A stretch of DNA of 64,000 bases. Origin: Balamuthia mandrillaris (Eukaryota > Discosea > Longamoebia > Balamuthiidae). The position numbers and the translations under genes were made by a program. The stretch lies in contig JAVKOQ010000049.1 of NCBI GenBank assembly GCA_031835245.1, positions 186,001-250,000 on the forward strand. Reading direction: 5' to 3'. A model generated the notes under the pieces. The model had not been told where the DNA came from, did no database searches, and worked only from the letters and a program-made list of their open reading frames with translations. Shown one piece after another: positions 1-9,155 of this stretch; within the stretch, counting starts at the first letter, position 1; each line of letters opens with the position of its first letter.

Positions 1-872
1 ATCGAAGTGGAGGTCGGCGAGTTTGACGAGGTAACCAGCCAAAGGGAGGGCTGCGAGCTTCGCTTCTCTCACAGCAAGCACACAACGGCGGATCCGAGCG
101 GGTCTACTTTTGTTTTGGCTCTTTCTTTCTGCGTGAAACCGGATGTCGAAAGTATGGTTATTTTTTGTTGGTTTTGTTTTTAAAGTATCTTCTAACATTA
201 CTTTTTCTTGGGATAAATAGCATTTAGTTTGGGCGAGTTGTCTGGAAGCGTTAAAAACATCCTTGGTCTTGCTTCTGACAAACTGCATTACACTCTCAAA
301 AGTACGTTCTCTTTGCTTTGTTATCTTTTTTCCATTCTTCTCTTTTCTTATTTTTTTTTTCGGTTCTTTGAACACTAGGCTCTGTTTCTAGAGATGAAGA
401 GAAAGAAGATGCCCCGACTGTCTTCACTCTCACTCTGACGTTCACCAACGCCTCTCTTCGTGAACAACTCACTCACTTTCTCGACTATTACGATCCCAAG
501 CGCTTCAACGTTTCTCTCTCTTTTGATCAACGCCCTTCTTCTGCTTCGTCGTCGTCTTCTTCTTCTTCTACTTCCGAAGACTCCCTAAACGAAAAATTTA
601 TTCAGTTCAAGTTTTTGTGGGACAGCGTCACAACAAGAGACACTGTCCGTTTGTTTGAGAATCTGCTTCGCTCCCAAGTGGATGCCAAAGCTTTGACGCT
701 ATTGCGGGCCACGAAGCATCTTCGTTTTGGCATTGGCTTTGATGACATGACGGAGCTGCACGGAAAGGTTTTCAGTGGCCTACCAAATGAGTACAAGTTT
801 ATCAACTGGAACACCGTCACTGCCCTCATTCAAGATCCGTTGCGAGGGTATGTCTTTTCATTCTATCTTCTT

Positions 873-909
<37 letters not shown>

Positions 910-1155
910 CTGGTTCTTTCTTGGTTTCGTGTTGTCTCATTCTTTTGTTCTTTCTTGCTCACTTCCTCCTTTCGTTTTTCATCACACAGATTATTATCAA
1001 AGCAAGAACTGCCTCCACCCGTAAAAGAAACCTACAAAAAAGTACAAAACTACTTGGATGGTTTGCACAGCATCCGCCTCTCTGTTGGCGACCACGAGCT
1101 GCTCTTGCAATGTGACCACTTTGATGTCTTCACTTTGTTGCCCACATTAGACTAA
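1..1155 (+). CDS. C-terminal part of an unrecognised intron-containing protein
   Basis: The gene enters from the left edge. Exons 1-151, 221-301, 379-847 and 990-1155 join in one open frame with clean GT-AG borders, giving 288 residues and a TAA stop at 1153-1155. The encoded piece is mixed helix/strand with a short Ser run coded by TTC-type triplets and ends in LLQCDHFDVFTLLP. I see no signal peptide, membrane segment or catalytic motif, and I do not recognise the family. The intron at 848-989 contains a CT dinucleotide tract. The 5' end and true start lie outside the window. Confidence 0.75.
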
Positions 1156-1166
1156 AACCCTCCTTT

Positions 1167-1211
1167 GTTCTTCTTCTTCTTCTTCTTCTTCTTCTTCTTC
1201 TTCTTCTTCTT
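1167..1211. repeat. TTC triplet microsatellite
   Basis: An uninterrupted TTC run starts about 12 bp after the stop of the plus-strand gene and sits between two convergent genes. It is most simply 3'-flanking simple sequence. Confidence 0.9.
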
Positions 1212-1280
1212 CGTCATCTTCCCTCCTTCTCCTCCTCCTCCTTCGTGTAGCTTATTTTAAAGAAAAACAAAAGCATTCGT

Positions 1281-1778
1281 TTATAGCTCTTTCAACTCGC
1301 TGAAAGTTCTCACCAGCTCCACAATGTTGGGGGTGTGCTTCCATCCCTCCTCGATGGCGTACCGCTCCACCACCTCCTCCGTCCTCCGATGCTTGATGCT
1401 CGCTCGGATCCACTCCTGCTCAAAGTGGGCGTGGTAGCAGCCCTCCTCGAACAGCGGCAGCTTCTGCCTGAAGTGGTGGTAGATGCAGTTGCTAAGGACG
1501 GTCTCCACCCGCAACCGCTCCCACACGTGGGCGCGAGCGGCGGAGAGGTCGGCGAAGGTTTGCACGGGCCAGACTCCGGCGGAGGAACCGTACCCGGAGG
1601 AGACCTCCACCGCGTAGGGACTGCGATCGGCTTCTTCCTCCTTCGTCGTCTTGTTTGTTTGCGGGAACGGATGCGGATGCTGCTTCTTCATCATCGTCGC
1701 GGTTGGCTGAGCTTCTTTCTTTTCATAGTTTCTTTCTTCCTTTAGTGTAGGTTCATGTTTGGTGGCTTCAATTGTCAT
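1281..1778 (-). CDS. Unknown protein, paralogue of the next gene
   Basis: Single-exon ORF of 165 residues. I start it at the ATG at 1776-1778; a longer frame opens only with GTG. After a charged low-complexity N-terminus comes a conserved domain of about 110 residues with SSGYGSS, TFADLSAAR, VWERLR, LPLFEEGC and HTPNIVELV. The gene at 1918-2343 has the same landmarks in the same order, so the two are tandem duplicates. No signal peptide or membrane segment is visible. I do not recognise the family and assign no function. Confidence 0.75.
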   Translation of the reverse strand: MTIEATKHEPTLKEERNYEKKEAQPTATMMKKQHPHPFPQTNKTTKEEEADRSPYAVEVSSGYGSSAGVWPVQTFADLSAARAHVWERLRVETVLSNCIYHHFRQKLPLFEEGCYHAHFEQEWIRASIKHRRTEEVVERYAIEEGWKHTPNIVELVRTFSELKEL

Positions 1779-1917
1779 AGCGTTGCTCCACGTATCCACG
1801 GTGGGCTGAAAGGCACTGTGAAGAACGCGTTATAGCTGTCCCAAGAGGAATTGTGAAGCTCAGCCGTGGTTGTGCTCCTGTTGTGAGTGCTGGCGGGCCG
1901 TTTTCGCATCAGAGCTG

Positions 1918-2343
1918 CTATTCTACTACCGTTTGCGTTTTCTCATCCGCATCCTCATCGCTTGGTATGAGAGCAGTTTCGCTGTACGTCTTCACCAAGT
2001 CCAATAGGTTAGGGCTATGCACAAATCCCATGCCGATGGTGTATTCCTCCAAAATGTTTCCTGTGTCTCGGTCTTTCACCCTTGCCTCAAACCATTCCTC
2101 CTTGTAGTGGTCGCTGTTGCAGCACCCTTCCTCAAAGTGTGGGACCCTCTGCTTGTAGCGGTGATACATCCAGTTGGCAAAGACACTTTCGTGCCGCAAA
2201 TACTCCCACACTTGCCAGCGGGCGGAAGGCAGGTCCGGAAAGGTTTTGGGCTCCCAACAGCCGCATGAGGAACCGAAACCAGAGGAGGCCTCCACGATGT
2301 AGCCCGGTGGTTTCGCTTGTGGTCTCCTGCTTTGTTTCTTCAT
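1918..2343 (-). CDS. Unknown protein, tandem paralogue of the preceding gene
   Basis: Intronless 141-residue ORF from ATG 2341-2343 to TAG 1918-1920. It aligns over its whole core with the 1281-1778 product: SSGFGSS, TFPDLPSAR, VWEYLR, VPHFEEGC, HSPNLLDLV. This copy lacks the long basic N-terminal extension of its partner and instead has an acidic C-terminal tail. The shared G-S-S, F-E-E-G-C and H-x-P-N positions are likely structural or functional residues of an undescribed small domain. The same orientation and 140-bp gap are typical of a local duplication. Confidence 0.75.
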   Translation of the reverse strand: MKKQSRRPQAKPPGYIVEASSGFGSSCGCWEPKTFPDLPSARWQVWEYLRHESVFANWMYHRYKQRVPHFEEGCCNSDHYKEEWFEARVKDRDTGNILEEYTIGMGFVHSPNLLDLVKTYSETALIPSDEDADEKTQTVVE

Positions 2344-2541
2344 GTTTATCTCCTCTATAGGTTTTTTTTTCTAAAAAAAGTTTTTTTCTGTATTTTAGTT
2401 TTTGTTTTCACATAATGTGAAACCGTTTAGTGAAAGAGCGATGCCCAACATGCGGTCGTGGCCTTCTTAAGTTCGCCTAGCGGAGTGTTGTTGTTCGAGA
2501 GGGTAGGAGAGGAACGCTCATTGGGTTGGTGTTGTGCATGT

Positions 2542-5524
2542 TCAATCGAACTCATCATTTGCCAAAAGAGGGGCGTACTCTGCTCCTTCTCCTCCCATCG
2601 AAAACTCCTCCCCTGAAAAGTTGACTGCGCCCAAGGAGGCCGAGAAGTCTTTCAGCTTTCTTCTCCGCCACACCACCGCCCCTGACATCACCAAGACCAC
2701 CGCGCAAATCGCCACACCCACGCTCACCGACACCGCCACCACCAGCTTCACATTCATTCCGCCGTCTTCGTCGCTTCTTGTGTCCACCAAGACTTGTACG
2801 TCCGGATCGTAAAACATGTGTTGGCCAAGGGGCATTCGGATCACCAGCCATTGTTGCCGCTCTTCTTCCTCTACTCTGGCAAATGCGGCTCTTTGCCTGC
2901 CATCCACCAAGCACACCTGCAACAAGCCCATGGTGACTTGAGTGTGGTTGGTGGTCCACACGCCTCTCGTACTAGTTCCACCTCCGTGCAAGAGAGAATG
3001 GTTGAGTTGTTGTGGTGTCAAAGCACCATCCAAGCTGTTCAGGCTCACCTTCATCTCCAACCATTTCGCCATCTCTTTCTTTTCTTCTGGTGTCCGTGTC
3101 CAATGTCCAGTAGGTGAAGAAGAAGCCGTGAGATTGGAAGGAGCCCATCCAGAGAACTTCACGCTCCATTTGTTGAACCCAGCACCCACCTTGAATGTGG
3201 TGTTGCCCACATAAAACTCCCTCTCTTCCTCCACCACCGTGAATGTCCATTCCACCCGCTTTCTGCCTTTCTCCATCGTTTTATCGTCCTCCATCTCCAA
3301 GAAAAAGCCAATTGTCCTCTCATCCAAGAAAGAGGATTGATAGCCAGAAGAAGGAAAACTCATGTTTCTTACCACCTGGCCTTTGTCGTCCAACTCTTTT
3401 ATGGAATGAAACACGAAATCCAAGCGGAGGTGATTTTGAGGATGGGCGCCTTGTTTCGGGACGAGTTGAAGGTTTGGGGTGTTGCCTGGGAACTGGCTGG
3501 CTGTCTCTCCTGCACCTGGATCGATCGTGGGCTTTGCTCCACTGTCTTCCAAGACAGCAGACCAAGAGACCAAAGGGAAGTTGTTGGGTGTAATGCTTTG
3601 GCACCCGATCTCCACTCTTGTTGCTACCAACGCTTGCTCGGAGGAGAGCCCAAAGCGGAAAGATGTCCAAGCGCTGGTGGACAAGTCACCAGCCTGGCAG
3701 AGCACGTGCTTAGCTGAGGTGGTATCTGTCAGAATGACGCATGCGTGTTTTGGTAAAGAACTAGAGAAGGTGGTGCCGGCGAGGGAGGAGTCATCGTTCA
3801 GACTGGTGAAGTTGAAGAAGCAGCCCACTTGGCGGGCCCATGAAGGTCCTTCACTCTTTGCCTCCACTGAGAAGTCATGGTGTTTCTGTTCCTTTGAAAT
3901 GGTCCAAAGTCAGCAAAAACAAAGGGAAAAAAAGGAAAGAAAATGAATGTAAATACCCTTTCAGTGGACATGTTGGAAGGAGAGAGCCATCGAACTTTCA
4001 TCGTTACATCTTTGCTGAAGGGCTTCACTTGCAACTGGCCTTTTGCTTTGGGCAGCACCTTCTTCAGCTCGTCCTTGCAATCCACCGAGAAATCCACCAC
4101 CGTATCCGCCAAAGAGGAGTCCGCAAGAACCTCAACCTGGCTGGCCACCACTTCTTTTGGCTTTACGTCCAGCGTGCATGAGAGTACATCTGGTGCGTAA
4201 ACGATGTGGCAAAAGGATCGAGTGAAGGGGTTTTGGATGATGGTAAGGTTTGGGGGAAAATGCCAAGCCATGCTGGTATTAAGGCTGGTGGACTGGCCAG
4301 CGTTGGACAGGTTGAAACCGATTGCAGTCAGTTCGCCAGGCACGATGACAGCATCAGTTTTATCTTTGGCGATAGTATTGGTGAGACAAAAAACAAACAC
4401 AAAGATAAACAAAAAGCAGACATACTGGTGAAAGAAAAAGCAAGTTGAATGTCTGGAGATGGCTCTGTGGCCATAGGGTCGGGCGCAATGTAACGTTCCA
4501 ACTCGTCGCCTGCTGTGTTGTTGCATGATGGCACCTCCACCGTTATTCTGTCTCGCACCGAGGGACCCAAAGGAATCGTCCGAAAAGCAAAGCTTTCTGC
4601 AAGCCAAAACACCTCACGTCAGAGAGCAACCTCTGAAAAGAGGATGAAGAATTGAAAAAAAAACAGAAAGAAGGAGCAGAAAAGAGCCTGGTACTCACCA
4701 ACGGTAGCAGGCGGCAAAGTGGTGTTTTGAAAGTTACAACGAATGGTGCCGTTCTGGCCATCTCGGCAAGTCGGCGGCAAGGCTCCACGATCTAACAGGG
4801 AGAGTGGTGCAAAGGAGACCAAACAATAGCCGTCTTGAACCGAAGAAGGCCCGCTGCTGGACACGTTGAAGGAGGGGTGCAGTACAGTGTGTTGACCAGG
4901 CACAAAAGATGGCGGAAGCTCGGCGGTGAAGTTGCTCGTGAGGTTAAACTTGGCGTGTATTTTAATGTCCAGAGCGTTGTTCTGAGAGGCTCCGCCGTCG
5001 GCAATGGTGTACCTTAGAGGTGTGGAAGGCTGAACGGCTGAGAGAGGCAGGTTGAAATGCCTCTGAGAAGAGATAATTGCCTCGCCGGCGCCGCTCACTA
5101 CACAGCGGTTCTTCTGGGTTTTGCAGTCAACTAAAAAGTTGGATGGAACCGTTGGTACAGAGAGATCTGTGCACACGGTCAACTGGTTAGAGAACAAAAA
5201 CAAAAAGCGGATGCAAAGAGAATGAACACAGAAACGCGAACCATCGGTGGCCCAAGCGTCAAACTCAGGATGCGAGAGAAGCGTCAGAACGCAAGGAGGT
5301 TCGCCAATTTGAGCAGCCCACACAGTAATGGCCAGGTTGAGGAGGAAGGGCTCGCCAGGGGCTGGGTCCTTCGGCACCGTGGAATAAGAATGTTGGCCAC
5401 ATGCCAAAGCGGTGACGCTGGTTACGCAGCAAGCGAGCAGGCAAGAGAGAAGGAGAACCGGTGGTAACACGCAAGAAGGGGAAAGTCCAGGGAGGGAAGA
5501 CCTGCAGCAAACCCGTTCCTTCAT
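2542..5524 (-). CDS. Type I membrane glycoprotein with juxtamembrane beta-domain
   Basis: Multi-exon gene. The ATG at 5522-5524 opens a signal peptide (hydrophobic run around residues 14-38). Introns are visible near 5240-5170, 4704-4620, 4425-4374 and 3955-3893. The long ectodomain has many N-x-S/T sites and paired Cys. Near the C-terminus follow a W-rich beta-sandwich-like segment (NKWSVKFSGW), the motif LVIRMPLG...YDPDVQVLVD, one transmembrane helix (LVVAVSVSVGVAICAVVLVM), a basic stop-transfer RRRK and a short cytosolic tail. The same segment-TM order occurs in the 9156-11924 gene. Established: Dictyostelium ComC-type surface proteins carry a similar juxtamembrane W-P-F sandwich domain. 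Inference: a surface receptor or adhesion protein. Confidence 0.75.
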
Positions 5525-6002
5525 GCTTTGCGTCGTCTTTGTCTTCTTTTATGTCTGCTAATTACTTGTAGAGTTAATTTGGTGGTTGGCCACTAACTTA
5601 GGGATCCGAAGGGTCGGAAACAGGATACACAAGCAGAAAAACAACCCAACACCTACCCACTGGGACTGTGGACGACTCAACAACGAATCGCTAGTACCGT
5701 ATGATTCACTCTCTTGCCAAGTCCACTATCTCCCAAGACCTCCTCTTCACTAGTCTAGAAGTGGCCAACAACTGTCTTCCGTACGAGCTTTTAAACCTGC
5801 CAACCAAGCCCAAGCAACCATGCCTCCTCTTTTGCATTGCAACCAAAAAAAAAAAACTCCATGAGACGACTTCTTTCTGTTTCAGCTGAGAGACACCCTT
5901 TGCCCGGTCCAAGCCAAGCTCCAGGACAGAAAGAGAGAGCAGAGCGGAGCAGTTTGTTGTTGCTCTCTGAAGGGGTGTTTCGGTGCATCCCCCCCTCGTC
6001 GG

Positions 6003-6147
6003 CAAAAAATCGATTTGATTCTTAGCGTCGTCACGATACATGACTTTTCAGTCGACGAAAAATCTTTTTTTCGTGTCGTCAAAAAAAGATTTTTCCTCGT
6101 GTCGTGTTCGAAAAATCTTAATTTCGTGTCGTCACGAAAATTTCCCA
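6003..6147 (+). promoter_or_regulatory. Imperfect tandem CGTGTCGTC repeat upstream of the dehydratase gene
   Basis: Within 5525-6156 I see no gene, only short ORFs without coding character. Just before the next start codon, CGTGTCGTC, GCGTCGTCACGA, CGTGTCGTG and GTCGACGAAAAATC recur with T-rich spacers containing AAAAATCTT. The GTCGAC/GTCGTC core also lies upstream of many other genes here, so this is probably a promoter element array. Function is inferred. Confidence 0.45.
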
Positions 6148-6156
6148 GGCTCCTGT

Positions 6157-8092
6157 ATGTTGCCGGCGGTGAGGAGGGCTGCTTGGACGACGGCGGGACG
6201 TAACGGCATGCATACCCCATTCTTGTTGTTGGGCCGCGGGACCCCTGCGCTCCTGAGCAGGGGTGGAAGAAGCAGCAGCGCCAGCCACGTGGCTGGGTCC
6301 TCGTGGAGCGGCAGCTGCGCTCGGACCAAGAGCCTGCTGCTGGGGTGGTCCACAAGAGGGTATGCTGCCACCACGACGAAAAGCTTAAGGACAGGCAGCA
6401 GCCACGCCTCTTCTTCGGCTTCTTCCTCACGCTCAAACGTGTTGGGCGTTCCCACCCCAGCGTACAAGGAGTTCCTTGCTTCTCTTTTTGCTGCTCCTTC
6501 GCCTCAATTTCTCGGCTCCTCTTCTGCTGCTGCTGCTCAGCCAGCGATAACCACTTTGGACATGCACACCGAGGGAGAGCCTTTGCGCATCGTGTTGAGC
6601 GGACTAGAGGAGCTTCTTCCTTTTGACATGCAGGGCACCATGCTGCAGCGTAGACGTTTTGTCCAACAGAACCTGGACCACCTTCGTCGTTGCCTCATGT
6701 GGGAGCCTCGTGGCCATAGGTTTCTCTCTTCTCTCTCTCACTCTTTCTTCTCCTCTGTTATGTTGTTTGTTCTGCTGTGCTCTGTTCTTCGTCACCTTTT
6801 GTCTTTCGACTCAAGCTCACTCTTCTTCCTCGATAGAGACATGTATGGATGTCTTTTGTTTTCTCCAGAGAGACCGGACTCTGATGTTGGCGTTTTGTTC
6901 CTCCACAATGAGGGACTCAGCTCCATGTGTGGCCACGGCATCATTGCTCTGACCAAAGCCATCGTAGAGCTTCGTCTTGCTCATTCTTCTTTTTCGTCTT
7001 CTTTGTCCTCTTCGTCTTCTTCTTTTCAAGAACTGCGCATAGACACTCCTGCTGGACTCGTTGTGGCAAAAGCATGGCTCGAAGATTCCAAACCAGCTTC
7101 CTCATCCTCACCAGTTTCGACAAGCAAGCAAGTGAAACGAGTAACATTCGAGAACGTACCGTCCTTTGCGTATCGGTTGGACGTTCCCGTTTGGGTGCCT
7201 GAACTGGAAAGAGAAGTGCGCGTGGACATAGGATGGGGTGGTGCCTTCTATGCGTACGTGCAGGAGGATCAGCTGTGGAAGTGTGAAGAAGGAGGTAAGC
7301 CTCGCGAAGCGTCAGACTACCGTTTGCTTGGAATGGCAGTGAAGCGAGCTGTCATGCAACAAGTGGAGCTTGTTCACCCATTTGAACAAGATCTCAGTTT
7401 GCTTTATGGTACATTGCCTCTGCTCTTCTTCTCCTTATCTCTTTGCTTCTCCGGTTTCTCAGTAAAAACATGAAACCAAAGGAACCATCATTGTGGGGAA
7501 AGGACAAGCGGCAGGCTCTCACAGCAAAAACGTGTGCATCTTTGCTGATGGAGAGGTTGATCGCTGTCCCACCGGTACTTTCTTGCTCAGCTCTGTTCTT
7601 ATTCGTTGTTCACCGTGTGTTCCTCCGTTTCATTCCGATGAATAACAGGCACGGGAGTAAGCGGACGGTTGGCTCTTCATCACGCAAAGAACGAATTGTC
7701 TGTTGGTGAAACGATTGTGATAGAGAGCATACTTGGCACCACTTTTACTGGTTTTCTTTCTTCTTCACTTTTTTCGTCTTACCCCGCTAATCCCTGCTCC
7801 ATTTCTCCCATGAGATGCATCTCCTCTCTCCTAGCTTCTAACTTCTCTCCTTTCTCATCTCTTCACTCGCGTGTATCAAAACATAGGGAGGGTAGTGAAG
7901 GAAACTCAGTTTGGTTCGTTTAAAGCCATCATCCCGGAAGTCGGTGGAAGAGGTTCAGTACAGAAATCAGTTTTAACGTTTTCCGTTAAGCAATCTCTCA
8001 CCACTTTAAACAATGCAGCTTTTGTGACAGGATTCAACAAGTGGGTGATAGATCCTGATGATCCGTTGCGATATGGCTTTATTCTTTCATGA
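6157..8092 (+). CDS. L3HYPDH: Trans-3-hydroxy-L-proline dehydratase (proline racemase superfamily)
   Basis: Six exons (6157-6719, 6837-7408, 7482-7574, 7649-7750, 7887-7952, 8019-8092) sum to 1470 nt, 489 residues. It dehydrates trans-3-hydroxy-L-proline to pyrroline-2-carboxylate in hydroxyproline catabolism. The first catalytic motif SMCGHGIIAL keeps the Cys. The second is DRCPTGTGVSG: where racemases and 4-epimerases have a second Cys (PCGTG), this protein has Thr, the signature of the dehydratase. DMHTEGEP and the C-terminal IDPDDPLRYGF are also family landmarks. The ~125-residue Arg/Ser-rich, acid-poor N-terminal extension suggests mitochondrial import. An in-frame upstream ATG at 6040 lies in the promoter-like repeat and is less likely. 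Confidence 0.92.
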
Positions 8093-8175
8093 ACATCGTT
8101 TCTTCTGCAGAAGAAAACGAGGTGAGTTCTGCATGTTCTTTGCTTTTTGGGTTGTGCACCTTTTAGAACAAGATT

Positions 8176-8852
8176 TTATAGATTCTTGCTCTTCTGGTTG
8201 AGGACCCACAATTTGTAGTTTAGCCAGGAAGCAAAGCTGACCCATCCCAAGTAAGGTACCAACAACAATCCTGCTGTCTTATCCACTTGATGGCTTTTAT
8301 TGTATTTTTTTTTTTTTGTTTAGAGCGAAAAGAGAGGGAGAGAGAGAGAACGAGAAAACGAGAGACGCCACTTACAATAGAGCAACCGTTCCAGCCAAAC
8401 TCACCCACAAAGCGCCAATATCCACTAACGCCAAGTCCATGCGCTTTGCCCCAAAGAAAAGGCCGCTCCAAGCAAAGTTGAAACCCAGTTGGGCAGCATA
8501 GGCTCCCAACGCAAGACCCTGTTGCTCAAAGCCGCCTTGTCTCCACACCAAGTAGGATGCATACCCCATCGAAGCCTGCACAGCAAAGGCTCAGCTCTTC
8601 AAAAAAGTAGAGGAAGAAGAAGACAAGGCAAAGAACAACAACAACACTAAAATAAATGTGTACGTAGAGTGCAGTCCAAACAGGCCCAAAGACCCAATTG
8701 GGAGGTGTCAAATAGGGCTTCTTCAACGCTTTGTACCAACCATTGCTCTCCCCCTTCGCCGCCCTGGGAGAGAAGAGGTAGCCGCCCACCAGACCGCCCA
8801 CCACCGGCAAGGCGACAGCCAGGCCAAGAGTGAAGCCTTGCCTCTCCTCCAT
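8176..8852 (-). CDS. TSPO: TspO/MBR family protein
   Basis: Three exons on the minus strand, ATG at 8850-8852, stop at 8176-8178. The product has the five hydrophobic segments expected of the mitochondrial outer-membrane translocator protein, which binds porphyrins and lipids. Landmarks are [35 protein letters not shown] and the last helix [15 protein letters not shown]...LNYKLWVLN. The second intron is best spliced to CCATCAAGTGG so that FHQVDKTAG is in frame. Length (about 155-160 residues) matches the family. Divergent from the gene at 9156, with an inverted repeat in between. Confidence 0.93.
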
Positions 8853-8977
8853 TCTTGCTATGTTTTTTTTTTTTTTTTGAATGTTCTGCTACGCTGCGAA
8901 ACTGCAACGCTTCAACTTGGATAGCATGACGCACACATTCACCGACAGGACGTCAGCACCGTACGATAATTTTTGAA

Positions 8978-9079
8978 TGTCGACAAATAATCGTTGGGAT
9001 ACGGATTATCGGCAATTCTGATTCAAATTGGAAGATCGTTTTCTGATTCTCTTCCACCGGCTGGGATTATTTGTCGACA
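8978..9079. promoter_or_regulatory. 15-bp inverted repeat in a divergent promoter
   Basis: TGTCGACAAATAATC at 8978-8992 is repeated in perfect inverted orientation, GATTATTTGTCGACA, at 9065-9079, about 126 bp from the TSPO start and 77 bp from the start at 9156. Each arm contains the TGTCGACA palindrome. The mirrored placement fits one element facing each gene. Function is inferred. Confidence 0.55.
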
Positions 9080-9155
9080 ATCTATTTCGATTAATTAACA
9101 ACAATCGTTTGTAGCGAAAAGTTTATCGTTTTGCTGCACGGCTGCTGGTGTGGTG

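Noticed and set aside
2555-3670. Several plus- and minus-strand ORFs inside the membrane-protein gene
   Set aside because: Shadow frames of the 441-codon last exon, which carries the conserved juxtamembrane motifs and TM helix.
6040-6156. Upstream in-frame ATG extending the dehydratase by 39 codons
   Set aside because: The extension is the GTCGTC repeat itself; the ATG at 6157 starts a better leader.
5706-6436. Minus-strand ORFs of 111-184 residues upstream of the dehydratase gene
   Set aside because: They overlap the repeated promoter-like words and the dehydratase leader and have no conserved motif.
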